From the NCBI RefSeq assembly GCF_000213575.1, contig NZ_GL892005.1, forward strand, positions 62,001 through 126,000: 64,000 nt of DNA, written 5' to 3'. A model generated the notes under the pieces. It was not told the origin of the DNA, ran no database searches, and saw only the letters and a list, made by a program, of their open reading frames with translations. Source of the stretch: Dysgonomonas mossii DSM 22836 (GTDB taxonomy: Bacteria; Bacteroidota; Bacteroidia; Bacteroidales; Dysgonomonadaceae). The stretch's first letter is position 1. Each line of letters starts with the position of its first letter. Positions 31,532 to 41,295 of this stretch are shown here, piece by piece. Made by a program: the position numbers and the translations under genes.

Positions 31532-32554
31532 TTATTCTCCCGAAAAGTTAGCTACTACAGTAGTTGCATTTCCTATATCGATACCTACCGATGATTTAAA
31601 TTTGCCATGTCCTACACGCAACGAGTTAATTGCATAGCCTCTACTTGCTAATGTTTCAGGATTGTCTAAAACTGTTATTTCTGTGAATTTGCCGAATTCT
31701 TCCTTAAAGCAATCGATAAGCTCTTCATAATACATAGCACCTCCGCACATATATATACGGTTGGCCTTAACCAGGTTAGAGTCATTAATAACACTGCGTA
31801 AGTTTGGAGATATTACTTCTTGATAATATGTTTGAATAACGCTTTTGCGTATTTCCCTCAAATCGATATTTTGACGATTCAAGAAAATATATCCACGTTT
31901 GAATGCCTCATCAATTTGATGTGTATTTCTAAGTTCCAAATAATATTTGCTCTTCAGTTCATTTATCATCAGATTTACAGCGTATCGAATTCCATGCGTA
32001 CTGATCATTGTTTGCTCGATAATACCCGAATCTGTACTGAGGATAGACTCAAATGTGCCAAATCCACAACTAAATACAAAGAAATTTCCCGAAACCTGAG
32101 GCTCACCTTTGCGTATGCCGATTGTACATCCTACAATTTCAGGAATCACTTCAACCTTCTGTACTTCTAATATTACTCTTTTCTTATTCCCTGCATTGTG
32201 TGTTGAAATATCATAATCGAGCATATGAGTGCGTTGGAAAAACTCTATGGCTTTGTCCTTATAGATATAATAAGTAGAATAAGGAAAACCTGTCGTGATT
32301 GTTATCGGTTGCTCCACTTGATTTTCTACTAACAACATAGCTGCTTTAGCCAATATCTGATAGTCTATATCATCGGGCGATGAGTTTATTAATTTGTGAG
32401 GAGATTGACCTTCATTCAGGGCAAGGTCTCCACAGATATACCATTTGTTGTTATGTTGAATTTTCAAGCCGTGAAGCAAATCCTTCGCTGTCTGTGACAG
32501 ATTAGTATTATTATTTTCAACTAAGCTGGGAAAAGATTGGATTTCATAAACCAT
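31532..32554 (-). CDS. Actin-like (ParM/StbA-class) protein with apparent circular permutation
   Basis: 340 residues. The N terminus begins with VYEIQSFPSLV, which in archaeal and plasmid actin-like proteins follows the first two beta strands. Then come a phosphate-2-like strand (FFVFSCGFGTFES, 158-170) and an adenosine-site motif (IYMCGGAMYYEEL, 267-279). The usual C-terminal helix region (ETLASRGYAI) is followed by a phosphate-1 loop, VGIDIGNATTVV (323-334), which is normally at the N terminus. A TAA stop 4 codons before the ATG rules out a missed N-terminal copy in this frame. The phosphate-2 Asp is replaced by Ser, which may slow hydrolysis. The bactofilin genes on both sides suggest a joint cytoskeletal role. 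Confidence 0.8.
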   Translation of the reverse strand: MVYEIQSFPSLVENNNTNLSQTAKDLLHGLKIQHNNKWYICGDLALNEGQSPHKLINSSPDDIDYQILAKAAMLLVENQVEQPITITTGFPYSTYYIYKDKAIEFFQRTHMLDYDISTHNAGNKKRVILEVQKVEVIPEIVGCTIGIRKGEPQVSGNFFVFSCGFGTFESILSTDSGIIEQTMISTHGIRYAVNLMINELKSKYYLELRNTHQIDEAFKRGYIFLNRQNIDLREIRKSVIQTYYQEVISPNLRSVINDSNLVKANRIYMCGGAMYYEELIDCFKEEFGKFTEITVLDNPETLASRGYAINSLRVGHGKFKSSVGIDIGNATTVVANFSGE

Positions 32555-32606
32555 AGTAATAAAATATTAGATTCGTTAATAATTATGGGGATAAATAAAT
32601 TCTCTT

Positions 32607-32978
32607 TTATGAAAGAACTGGTTTCATGGCAATAAGTCCTTCGTATGTTGCGCCATGCTCTAATGCGAATATTTGTGCATTAAGTTTGCCCACTATTCTA
32701 CCTGTACTTTTTATTGATATAGAATCGGTTACGCATATATTACCCTCGATACGACCGAATACAACTAGATTTTTGGCATGAATGTTTCCTCGAACTATAC
32801 CTGTTGTGCCAATTACAACAGTATGAGCCTGTTTTATATCTCCTACTATAGTCCCTTCCACGCGTATATGATGCGTTTCTTCTACAGATCCATAGAGCAC
32901 AAAACTTTTACAGATTATTGTAGGCGTTTGAGAGGAAAGATCAAACGAATCTTGCTTAAAATCCTCCTTTTTAGCCAT
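32607..32978 (-). CDS. Bactofilin, short form
   Basis: 123 residues, almost entirely the DUF583 beta-helix: SVEETHHIRVEGTIVGDI, HTVVIGTTGIVRGNI, VVFGRIEGNICV and STGRIVGKLNA. A short polar N terminus contains no membrane segment. It is the first gene of the minus-strand unit, 52 bp before the actin-like gene. Two bactofilins of different length in one operon suggests mixed filaments or separate capping and scaffold roles, but that is inference. Confidence 0.9.
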   Translation of the reverse strand: MAKKEDFKQDSFDLSSQTPTIICKSFVLYGSVEETHHIRVEGTIVGDIKQAHTVVIGTTGIVRGNIHAKNLVVFGRIEGNICVTDSISIKSTGRIVGKLNAQIFALEHGATYEGLIAMKPVLS

Positions 32979-33058
32979 AGCTAATTATGTTAACAATGTT
33001 TATATAGTCACATTTGTACAGAAATCCGGGCAATTCCTTAAAAATGAATTGTTGTTTA

Positions 33059-33066
33059 CAAATATA
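33059..33066 (-). promoter_or_regulatory. Candidate -7 box for the bactofilin/actin operon
   Basis: Reads TATATTTG on the minus strand, a perfect TAnnTTTG, about 80 bp before the first bactofilin start. I find no matching TTTG at the usual spacing. Confidence 0.35.
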
Positions 33067-33619
33067 TATGAAAAGTAATATTAATCATTAAGAATTGCAT
33101 ATAAAATTTATTTTCATTTACAATTAATTCTATTTGGAAAACATAAAAAATATGATCTTGTTGTTGTAAGTGGTCTGATAATTAGTCAGATGTGCTTGCT
33201 GTTTTACATCTATTAATATAATAAGGGTTGGATATAGAGGCTGAAAAATAAGATAAAAACTGCCTGATGTCGAAATAGTACTATTTATTCATCGGAAAAA
33301 TGAAAGTTTGTTGAGTATCTAGAATGTATATTTGAAACTATAAGTTGTTGTAATAGAGTGTATGCTGGCCAACTAGAAAAGAAGGCTATTCTTATTAACT
33401 TTTTATCTGATATTTCTTTAATGTTAGATTCAATGTCTTTGGATCTAGTTGCTTAAAAATTTAATTATAGTACCGTAATCACTATTTGTATAGTAGAGAT
33501 ATGAAGTCGGTGGTAAGCTTGTAACAATTAAAAATCTAATTCAATCAAAGAAAACACAATCTTCTATTTATTGAATATAAAATCAAAATATAATAATTAA
33601 CCATTAAAATCTAAAATAT
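33067..33619. other. Intergenic region between the bactofilin operon and fucI
   Basis: About 550 bp of A+T-rich sequence between divergent units. I find no ORF with a plausible start and family, no RNA gene and no strong inverted repeat. Regulatory sites for the fucose operon are expected here but none can be pointed to. Confidence 0.6.
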
Positions 33620-35407
33620 ATGGCTGGGAAAAGATTTCAAGGTGAATGGCCTAAAATCGGTATTCGTCCTACTATCGACGGACGCATGGGAGGAGTGCGA
33701 GAGTCTCTTGAGAACCAAACAATGAATATGGCAAAAAGTGTGGTAGACCTGTTAACCTCTACGCTACGATACCCCGATGGTTCGCCTGTTCAGTGTGTTG
33801 TTGCAGATTCCACAATTGGTCGTGTAGCAGAGAGTGCAGCCTGTGCCGAGAAGTTTCGTAGAGAGGGAGTGGGGATAACGATTTCAGTTACTCCGTGCTG
33901 GTGTTACGGTAGCGAAACGATGGATATGGAGCCGCATACAATCAAAGCTGTTTGGGGATTTAATGGTACGGAACGTCCCGGAGCAGTCTATCTGGCTGCA
34001 GTTCTTGCCGGGCATGCGCAGAAAGGATTACCTGCCTTTGGTATCTACGGGCATGATGTTCAGGATGGGGGTACTACTGAAATACCAGTGGATGTAAGAG
34101 AGAAGTTGTTGCGTTTTGCTAAAGCTGCATTGGCTGTAGCAACTATGCGAGGTAAATCTTATCTTTCCATCGGTTCGGTGTGTATGGGTATTGCCGGCTC
34201 GGTAGTTAATACCGATTTTTTTGAAGATTATTTAGGTATGCGTTGCGAGAGTGTGGACGAGGTAGAAATTATTCGCCGCATGACAGAAGGTATATACGAT
34301 AAAGAAGAATATGAAAGTGCCTTGGCTTGGGCGAAGACCCACTGTAAAGAAGGCAAAGACACGATAAACCGGGACGATTTGAAAAAAGATCGTGCGGCAA
34401 ATGATAAGGATTGGAAATTCATTGTAAAAATGACATTGATTGTTCGAGATCTGATGATAGGCAATCCCAAACTGAAAGAAATGGGATTCGGAGAAGAGGC
34501 TTTAGGGCATAATGCTCTTGTAGCGGGCTTTCAGGGGCAACGCCAATGGACAGATTTCTATCCTAACGGCGATTTTACAGAGGCTATCCTCAATTCCTCT
34601 TTCGATTGGACTGGTATTCGCGCACCATATATATTAGCTACAGAAAATGATTCGTTGAACGGTACGGCAATGTTGTTTGGTTATCTTTTGACAAATACCG
34701 CTCAGATCTTTGCAGATGTGCGTACTTATTGGAGTCCTGAGGCTGTAGAACGAGTGACAGGGAAAAAGTTAGAGGGTTTAGCTTCGGGTGGAATGATCCA
34801 TCTAATCAATTCCGGTGCTGCGTCTCTGGACGGAAGCGGTCGCCAAAGCGATGATGCAGGGAAACCGGTAATGAAACCTTTCTGGGATATTGCACAGGCC
34901 GAAGCCGAGTCGTGTTTAGATGCTACTACATGGATGCCTGCCAACCGAGAATATTTTCGAGGAGGAGGCTTTTCTTCTAAATTTCTTACTCGTGGAGGTA
35001 TGCCATGTACGATGGTTCGCTTAAATCTCATAAAAGGACTAGGCCCGGTATTGCAAATAGCCGAAGGGTGGACTGTCGATCTCGATCCGGATGTGCATAA
35101 AATCTTGGACGAGCGTACAGATAAAGGATGGCCTACCACTTGGTTTGTTCCACGTCTGACCGATGATCCAAACTTTAAAGATGTATATTCGGTGATGAAC
35201 AACTGGGGAGCCAATCATGGTTCTATCAGCAGTGGACATATCGGAGCCGATCTGATAACGTTGGCCTCTATGCTTCGTATCCCTGTTTGTATGCATAATG
35301 TACCTTCGGATGACATTTATCGCCCCGCTGCATGGTCTGCTTTCGGAATGGATAAAGAAGGAGCCGATTATCGAGCTTGCCAAGTTTATGGTCCTCTTTA
35401 TAAATAG
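33620..35407 (+). CDS. fucI: L-fucose isomerase
   Basis: 595 residues, matching E. coli FucI (591). It opens with [20 protein letters not shown] and has the family segments [12 protein letters not shown] and [11 protein letters not shown]. It carries the metal/catalytic acids near [15 protein letters not shown] (about residue 318) and [10 protein letters not shown] (Asp about residue 343). The enzyme interconverts L-fucose and L-fuculose with manganese in the cytoplasm; many homologues also accept D-arabinose. It is first in a plus-strand operon with aldolase, kinase and permease genes, all spaced 4-30 bp apart. Confidence 0.97.
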   Translation: MAGKRFQGEWPKIGIRPTIDGRMGGVRESLENQTMNMAKSVVDLLTSTLRYPDGSPVQCVVADSTIGRVAESAACAEKFRREGVGITISVTPCWCYGSETMDMEPHTIKAVWGFNGTERPGAVYLAAVLAGHAQKGLPAFGIYGHDVQDGGTTEIPVDVREKLLRFAKAALAVATMRGKSYLSIGSVCMGIAGSVVNTDFFEDYLGMRCESVDEVEIIRRMTEGIYDKEEYESALAWAKTHCKEGKDTINRDDLKKDRAANDKDWKFIVKMTLIVRDLMIGNPKLKEMGFGEEALGHNALVAGFQGQRQWTDFYPNGDFTEAILNSSFDWTGIRAPYILATENDSLNGTAMLFGYLLTNTAQIFADVRTYWSPEAVERVTGKKLEGLASGGMIHLINSGAASLDGSGRQSDDAGKPVMKPFWDIAQAEAESCLDATTWMPANREYFRGGGFSSKFLTRGGMPCTMVRLNLIKGLGPVLQIAEGWTVDLDPDVHKILDERTDKGWPTTWFVPRLTDDPNFKDVYSVMNNWGANHGSISSGHIGADLITLASMLRIPVCMHNVPSDDIYRPAAWSAFGMDKEGADYRACQVYGPLYK

Positions 35408-35437
35408 TTTTTTGTACCTTCGATAATAAAAAACAGT

Positions 35438-36082
35438 ATGATAAACAGTGAATATATAGAACGGTTTATAGAGGCTGCTCATCGTGTAGGACAAGAACGT
35501 CTACAACTTTGTAGCAGTGGTAATTTGTCGTGGAGAGTGAATAAAGATTTAGCTCTGGTTTCGGGTACAGGCTCGTGGTTGCCACGTATTACCAAAGAAA
35601 ATGTTGCTATCTGTAATATCTCCACAGGTATGCGTGTCGATGGTCCTAAGCCATCGATGGAAAGTGTTTTTCATCTCGGGGTTTTACGTCAGCGTAAGGA
35701 TATGAATGTGGTGCTACACTTTCAGTCAGAGTTTGCGACAATTGTATCATGTATGAAAAATAAGCCGAAAAGCTTTAATGTAGTTGCCGAAGTTCCTTGC
35801 TACTGCGGCAAAGAGATTGCGGTTATACCATATTATCGTCCCGGATCGAAGGAACTGGCTGATGCAGTAACACAAGCCCTGACTCATCATGACTGTGTAT
35901 TGATGAGCAAACACGGGCAGGCTGTGTGTGGGAAAGACTTTGATGATGCTTTTCAGAAAGCTGTTTTCCTCGAACTGGCATGTCGCATTATTGTGCGGGC
36001 AGGTGAAGGGAATTATGATATTTTGAGCGATGATGAAATTCGCGATTTGGAAGTTTATATTTTAGGAAAAACACAAAAATAA
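35438..36082 (+). CDS. fucA: L-fuculose-1-phosphate aldolase (class II, FucA/AraD fold)
   Basis: 214 residues, the normal FucA length. Class II aldolase features are LCSSGNLSWR near the N terminus (phosphate site), ESVFHLGVLRQR and a C-terminal KHGQ. It splits fuculose-1-phosphate into dihydroxyacetone phosphate and lactaldehyde. Oddly, the usual zinc HxH pair reads HFQ (in VVLHFQSEFA). My recollection is that Bacteroides FucA proteins share this, so the second ligand may be Gln or another residue in this clade. It sits between isomerase and kinase genes, which fixes its role. Confidence 0.92.
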   Translation: MINSEYIERFIEAAHRVGQERLQLCSSGNLSWRVNKDLALVSGTGSWLPRITKENVAICNISTGMRVDGPKPSMESVFHLGVLRQRKDMNVVLHFQSEFATIVSCMKNKPKSFNVVAEVPCYCGKEIAVIPYYRPGSKELADAVTQALTHHDCVLMSKHGQAVCGKDFDDAFQKAVFLELACRIIVRAGEGNYDILSDDEIRDLEVYILGKTQK

Positions 36083-36086
36083 CAAC

Positions 36087-37547
36087 ATGGCATATTTGGC
36101 TCTGGATTTAGGGTCAGGAAGTGGACGGGCTATTGTAGGAACAATAGTGGACGGACGTATTTGCCTAGATGAGATTTACCGCTTTGGTAATATTCCTGTA
36201 AAATTGGGAAATACATTGTACTGGGACTTCTTGTCGTTATTCCAAAATGTAAAACAGAGCATTTATTTGGCAGTAAAGAACGGGTATGATTTACAGGGGC
36301 TTGCTGTTGATACATGGGGTGTTGATTTTGGATTAATAGACAGAGCGGGAAGATTATTATCTAACCCCGTATGTTATAGGGATAGCCGTACGCAAGGTGT
36401 TTCTCAAAAAGCGGAGGCTATCATTTCAAGAAGAGAGATGTATGCTATCACAGGAATTCAACAAATGGAGATCAATACCGTTTTCCAGTTGCTGAGTATG
36501 AAAGAGCAGAACGCTCAGACACTTGCTATTGGCGACGGTTTATTATTTATTCCTGATCTGATAAATTATTATCTTACAGGAAATGTGTATAATGAATATA
36601 CAATAGCATCTACATCGCAACTGATAAATGCTAAAACAAAAACATGGGAAAAGTCTCTATTCGATAAGTTGAATCTGCCTTTATATCTTTTCAAAAATAT
36701 TATTGAGCCTTGTTCTCTAGTCGGAAATCTCACCGATGATATCGCACAAGAAACGAATGCTCAAAATATTAAAGTATTTGCCGTAGGGTCGCATGATACG
36801 GCGAGTGCTATTGCTGCTATTCCGTTCGATGGAGAAGAATGGGCTTTTCTTAGTTCGGGTACATGGTCTCTGCTGGGGATACAAACGGACAATCCGATTC
36901 TGACGCAGGAGGCTATGGATAACGAATTTACGAACGAAGGCGGAGTTGGAAAGATTTTGTTTATGCGTAATATCTCGGGATTGTGGATACTTCAACAACT
37001 AATGGCCGAGTGGGAGAAGAATGATGAAGAATGTTCTTATCAATATCTATTGTCGGAATGTGAAAAGAGTAAACCATTCGGAAGCCTTATCAATACCGAC
37101 GACCCTGATTTTACCTTTCCCGCATCTATGAAAGATGCCATACAGTCGTATTGCAAGCGAACAGATCAATCTGTACCTCAGACTAAAGGAGAGTTGGTTC
37201 GCTGTGTTCTTGAATCACTGGCAGTGAAATATCATTTTGTGATGAAGAAATTGGAGCAGTGTTCCGGCAGAAAGATTAAATATCTTTCGGTAGTAGGAGG
37301 GGGAAGCCGCAACGAACAGTTAAATCAATTTATTGCTGATGCTCTGAATGTAGAGGTTGTAACCGGGCTGACAGAGGCTACAGCTATAGGAAATGTTATT
37401 CAGCAAGCAGTAACAGATAAAAAAATAAAAAATATAAGGGAGGGACATCAAATTGTAAAAAACAGCTTTAACTTTAAAACCTATTACCCTCAGAATTCGA
37501 GAGAGTGGGAGTTGTTTGCTACTAGAATGGAGTATTTGATACTGTAA
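36087..37547 (+). CDS. FGGY-family sugar kinase, probable L-fuculokinase of the rhamnulokinase subfamily
   Basis: 486 residues with the ATP-binding N terminus ALDLGSGSGRAI, the substrate segment DTWGVDFGLID, the SSGTWSLLG motif and the C-terminal VVGGGSRNEQLNQFIADAL block. By sequence it resembles rhamnulokinase (RhaB) more than E. coli FucK. Lying 4 bp after fucA and 22 bp before the fucose permease gene, it should phosphorylate L-fuculose. Some RhaB-type kinases accept both sugars; there are no rhamnose genes here. Confidence 0.88.
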   Translation: MAYLALDLGSGSGRAIVGTIVDGRICLDEIYRFGNIPVKLGNTLYWDFLSLFQNVKQSIYLAVKNGYDLQGLAVDTWGVDFGLIDRAGRLLSNPVCYRDSRTQGVSQKAEAIISRREMYAITGIQQMEINTVFQLLSMKEQNAQTLAIGDGLLFIPDLINYYLTGNVYNEYTIASTSQLINAKTKTWEKSLFDKLNLPLYLFKNIIEPCSLVGNLTDDIAQETNAQNIKVFAVGSHDTASAIAAIPFDGEEWAFLSSGTWSLLGIQTDNPILTQEAMDNEFTNEGGVGKILFMRNISGLWILQQLMAEWEKNDEECSYQYLLSECEKSKPFGSLINTDDPDFTFPASMKDAIQSYCKRTDQSVPQTKGELVRCVLESLAVKYHFVMKKLEQCSGRKIKYLSVVGGGSRNEQLNQFIADALNVEVVTGLTEATAIGNVIQQAVTDKKIKNIREGHQIVKNSFNFKTYYPQNSREWELFATRMEYLIL

Positions 37548-37569
37548 AAACAACAAATTTAAGACCAAT

Positions 37570-38911
37570 ATGAAGACCAAATCAGAAAAGCTTTTATTTA
37601 TCGGAAAAGATGGACAAAACTATTTGTTCCCTTTTATTCTGATAACCACTTTGTTCTTTTTGTGGGGATTTGCCCATAGTCTGCTGGATGTGTTAAATAA
37701 GCACTTTCAAGACTCGTTGCATTTATCAAAAGCGCAGTCGGGAGCAGTTCAGGCTTCGGCTTATGGAGCATATTTTCTGATGGCTATTCCTGCGGGATTA
37801 ATTGCTCGTAAATTTGGTTATAAAAGCGGAATTATTGTCGGGTTGGCTCTTTTTGCATTGGGTGCTTTCTGGTTTGTTCCTGCCGTAGAGATAAATACTT
37901 TTTGGGCTTTTCTTTTAGGATTGCTGATCTTGTTTTGCGGGCTTACTTTCCTTGAGACAGTAGCCAATCCGTATACTATTGTTTTAGGTTCGCCCGAAAC
38001 TTCAGCAAGCCGTATCAACCTGGCTCAAACGTTTAATGCAATCGGTTGGATTTTAGGTCCGCTTGTAGGCTCTGTTCTTATTTTCAAAAATGAGTCGGAT
38101 CGGTCGACAATCGAATTATTTGTTGATGCTATTAAAAAAGTTTTTCTTGGTGCTAATGAGGTGGTTGCAACTGTTGTAGAAGCGGTTGGAGATCATACGA
38201 GCAATTCCGTTTTGATGTTTCCTTATGTAGGATTGGGCTGTGTGGTAATCATGGTGTTGGTGTTTTTCTTGTTTGCAAAGTTGCCTGAAATAAAATCGGA
38301 TAATCATAAAGAGACGTCACATCTAAGTAATAATACCATAACAGAGGATCTACCATTGATAAAACAAAGGCATTTTGTGCTGGCGGTCGTTGCTCAATTT
38401 TTGTATGTAGCGGCGCAGACGGGTATTGGTAGCTTTTTTATAAATTACGCAATAGAAGTAAAAGAGCTGCAACTAACCGAAATACAGGCTGGCTTGTTAC
38501 TTGGCCTAGGTGGTATGTCTTTATTTGCGGTCGGAAGATTTTCGGGAAGTATGATTATGAAGAAAATGAAGCCGGGATCTTTGCTTGGCTTGTGTGCTGC
38601 TATAAATACATTGCTGATGTTTTTTGTTATCATGAATCACAACCGATTTGGGATAATCGCCCTGATCGGCTGTTATTTATTTATGTCTATAATGTTTCCT
38701 TCTATATTTGCACTGGGTTTAAGAAATTTGGGAGATAAAACAAAAACCGCATCGTCCATTTTGGTACTAACAGTTGTGGGGGGGAGCCATCGCTCCATCG
38801 TTGATGGGAGTATTAGGTGCTGAAAGTATGAATGTCGGATTTATTATACCGCTGATCTGCTTCTTATATATATCGTTTTTTGGATATGCAGGTAGCCGAA
38901 TAAAAGCTTAA
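37570..38911 (+). pseudogene. fucP: L-fucose:H+ symporter FucP, frameshifted near the 3' end
   Basis: An MFS permease of the FucP family, with FFLWGFAHSLLDVLNKHFQ in the first helix and SAYGAYFLMAIPAGLIARKFGYK in the second region. A run of seven G (38778-38784) shifts the frame and ends translation at 38823, giving 417 residues with a foreign 13-residue tail. Removing one G restores VVGGAIAPSLMGVLGAES and the last membrane helix to the TAA at 38909-38911, giving 446 residues, close to E. coli FucP (438). The homopolymer makes slippage (phase variation) or a base-calling error likely. As written, the last helix is lost and transport probably fails. Confidence 0.9.
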
Positions 38912-39232
38912 TCGAATAAAACACTCTTTCGTTTTTATATATTACTTTAATTAAATAAGGGACTATCTTCTATGGAGTAGTCCCTTTCTTATTCGTTTAA
39001 GGTTTTTCTTTTGGGAATTTAATCAATCTTTTGCTTTATTGTTCTGTATATTTCTATCCATCATATTATGAAAAGCAAGTTTCAGCCTCACCCTATATTA
39101 CTGAGCGAATATGTAAAGCAAAAAGAATTATCAGAAAAGAGCACAAAATGATTTAACAATAATAAGAATGCGGGCATATTGTCGGAGCATTTTAATACCT
39201 TTGCAGATACTTGTAAAACGAATGGAAACTGA
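38912..39232. other. Intergenic region between fucP and the fucosyltransferase gene
   Basis: 321 bp. The first part holds the fucose-operon terminator; the rest is A+T-rich. A 27-codon ORF (39068-39151) is the only frame of note and has no recognisable family. Confidence 0.6.
38957..38986 (+). terminator. Terminator of the fucose operon
   Basis: AAGGGACTA pairs with TAGTCCCTT across a 12-nt loop, followed by a mixed TTCTTATT tail. Confidence 0.75.
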
Positions 39233-40108
39233 ATGGTTACAGTATTATTATCAGGTGGATTGGGAAATCAGATGTTTCAGTATGCGGCTGCCAAATCGTT
39301 GGCTATTCGTTTAAATACGGCACTATCTGTTGATCTGTATACATTTTCTAAAAAAACGCAAGCTACGGTACGTCCCTACGAACTGGGTATATTCAATATA
39401 GAAGATGTAGTAGAAACCTCGTCTCTAAAAGCGAAAGCTGTAATAAAGGCCAGACCGTTTATTCAAAGGCACAGATCTTTTTTTCAGAGATTTGGTGTGT
39501 TCACCGATACGTATGCAATCTTATATCAACCGACTTTTGAAGCTCTGACAGGAGGCGTGATAATGTCCGGCTATTTTCAGAATGAATCATACTTCAAGAA
39601 TATCTCTGAGCTTTTACGGAAGGATTTTTCTTTCAAATATCCATTAATAGGAGAAAATAAAGATGTGGCAGGGCAGATCTCAGAAAATCAGTCTGTTGCC
39701 GTTCATATACGTAGGGGGGATTATCTGAATAAGAATTCACAATCGAATTTTGCGATACTTGAAAAAGACTATTACGAAAAGGCCATCAATTATATATCTG
39801 CGCATGTAAAGAATCCTGAATTCTATGTTTTCTCAGAGGATTTTGATTGGATAAAGGATAATCTTAACTTTAAAGAATTTCCTGTTACTTTTATAGATTG
39901 GAATAAAGGAAAAGACAGCTATATAGACATGCAGCTCATGAGCTTGTGTAAACATAATATTATAGCCAATAGTAGCTTTAGTTGGTGGAGTGCGTGGCTT
40001 AACAACAGTGAAGAGAGAAAGATAGTTGCTCCCGAGCGATGGTTTGTGGATGAGCAAAAAAATGAATTATTAGATTGTTTTTATCCTCAAGGGTGGATCA
40101 AGATCTGA
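39233..40108 (+). CDS. GT11 alpha-1,2-fucosyltransferase
   Basis: 291 residues, the usual GT11 length. It begins with VTVLLSGGLGNQMFQYAAAK, the family N-terminal signature, and carries the GDP-fucose motif VAVHIRRGDYL (about residues 155-165) and the late block IIANSSFSWWSAWL. The enzyme transfers fucose from GDP-fucose to galactose on surface glycans. It stands directly downstream of the fucose-catabolism operon and upstream of GT2 and LicD genes, hinting that the cell both burns and displays fucose. No GDP-fucose synthesis genes are in the window. Confidence 0.93.
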   Translation: MVTVLLSGGLGNQMFQYAAAKSLAIRLNTALSVDLYTFSKKTQATVRPYELGIFNIEDVVETSSLKAKAVIKARPFIQRHRSFFQRFGVFTDTYAILYQPTFEALTGGVIMSGYFQNESYFKNISELLRKDFSFKYPLIGENKDVAGQISENQSVAVHIRRGDYLNKNSQSNFAILEKDYYEKAINYISAHVKNPEFYVFSEDFDWIKDNLNFKEFPVTFIDWNKGKDSYIDMQLMSLCKHNIIANSSFSWWSAWLNNSEERKIVAPERWFVDEQKNELLDCFYPQGWIKI

Positions 40109-40293
40109 TAATATATTTTAGTGTCAAGATTATCTTATTATATACGGTTGAGCCTTTCAGGAGGGAAAAAGGTAACAGTATAAAAACATACAATAAAGTG
40201 TCACTTTTGTCACCTTTTAACATAATTGTAAGATTATGCTGTTTAGAATGAGTGTTTTACAAAAAGTGACAGTTTTTATTAAAATAGCCAATT

Positions 40294-41295
40294 ATGCCAA
40301 AAGTATCGATATTAATGCCAGTTTATAATGCCGAGCAATATTTGTCTCAGGCATTAGACAGTATTGTATCGCAGAGCTTCGAAGATTGGGAGTTGATACT
40401 TATAAATGACGGGTCTAACGATGGCAGCGAGTCTATTATTATGGACTATGATGACGAACGGATTTTTTATATAAAGAATCCTGTCAATCTGAAATTGATA
40501 AAAACCCTGAATAAGGGTATTGACTATTGTGGTGGGCAATATATAGCTCGCATGGATGCCGATGATATTTGTCACCCCGATAGATTGAAGCGTCAAGTTG
40601 AGTTTCTCAATTCACATCCTCAAGTACTGATGTGTGGCACTGCCGCTGCGGTGATTGATAATAGTGGGAAGAAGACAGGAAATATTCATAATCTGACTAG
40701 TGATGATTATCTTCAAATCAATCTGATGTTTTCCCCTTCTTTTATTCATCCGAGCATAATGATTCGCAGCGAAGTGCTGAAACAGAATAAATACGATGAG
40801 GCGTATAAGCATGTTGAAGACTATGACTTGTGGTGCAGAATAGCCAAGCTCGGAAAGGTTGCTAATATTGATGAAGAACTGCTCCGATACAGATGGCACG
40901 ACAGTAACGTATCGGTTTTGAATAGCAAAGTGCAGAGCGAACTGAAAGATGAACTTATAAAAAGAGAGTTGAGCCGGCTCGATTTAATCCCTACCGAATC
41001 GGAGCTATACTGTCATAAAGTAACTTTCCAATTATATGCTCTGGGGAATAAATTGGATGTCCCTGTTGACCGATTTAAGGATATAGCCAATTGGTTTACG
41101 AAGCTGATTCGACAAAATGAAATAAAGCATATTTATGTACAGCCGGCACTGGTTGCTTTTCTTTGGTCTCGCTGGGCAGTGTTGTGCATTTCGCAAAAGA
41201 AGTATGGGAAAGTATTATTTCCTCCATTTGCGAAATACAATCCCAGTATATTGAGTCGACTAATAAAATTGATCTTTTTCTTAAGAAAAAAATAA
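40294..41295 (+). CDS. GT2-family glycosyltransferase
   Basis: 333 residues, GT-A fold. It starts VSILMPVYNAEQYLSQALDSI, has the nucleotide-sugar segment INDGSNDGS, the metal-binding RMDADD (DxD), and a later HVEDYDLWCRIAKLG segment typical of bacterial polysaccharide glycosyltransferases. Donor and acceptor cannot be told. Its stop codon overlaps the start of the LicD gene (TAATG), so the two are coupled. Confidence 0.9.
   Translation: MPKVSILMPVYNAEQYLSQALDSIVSQSFEDWELILINDGSNDGSESIIMDYDDERIFYIKNPVNLKLIKTLNKGIDYCGGQYIARMDADDICHPDRLKRQVEFLNSHPQVLMCGTAAAVIDNSGKKTGNIHNLTSDDYLQINLMFSPSFIHPSIMIRSEVLKQNKYDEAYKHVEDYDLWCRIAKLGKVANIDEELLRYRWHDSNVSVLNSKVQSELKDELIKRELSRLDLIPTESELYCHKVTFQLYALGNKLDVPVDRFKDIANWFTKLIRQNEIKHIYVQPALVAFLWSRWAVLCISQKKYGKVLFPPFAKYNPSILSRLIKLIFFLRKK

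Noticed and set aside
35039-35494. Minus-strand ORFs inside fucI, and similar long shadows in SusC, GH97 and GH31 genes
   Set aside because: All lie antisense to well-recognised enzymes and show no family features.
39068-39151. 27-residue ORF between fucP and the fucosyltransferase gene
   Set aside because: It has no recognisable family, no clear ribosome-binding context and lies alone.
40109-40293. GTCAC/GTGAC repeats upstream of the GT2 gene
   Set aside because: Short inverted matches about 50 bp apart in an A+T-rich gap; not enough to call an operator or terminator.
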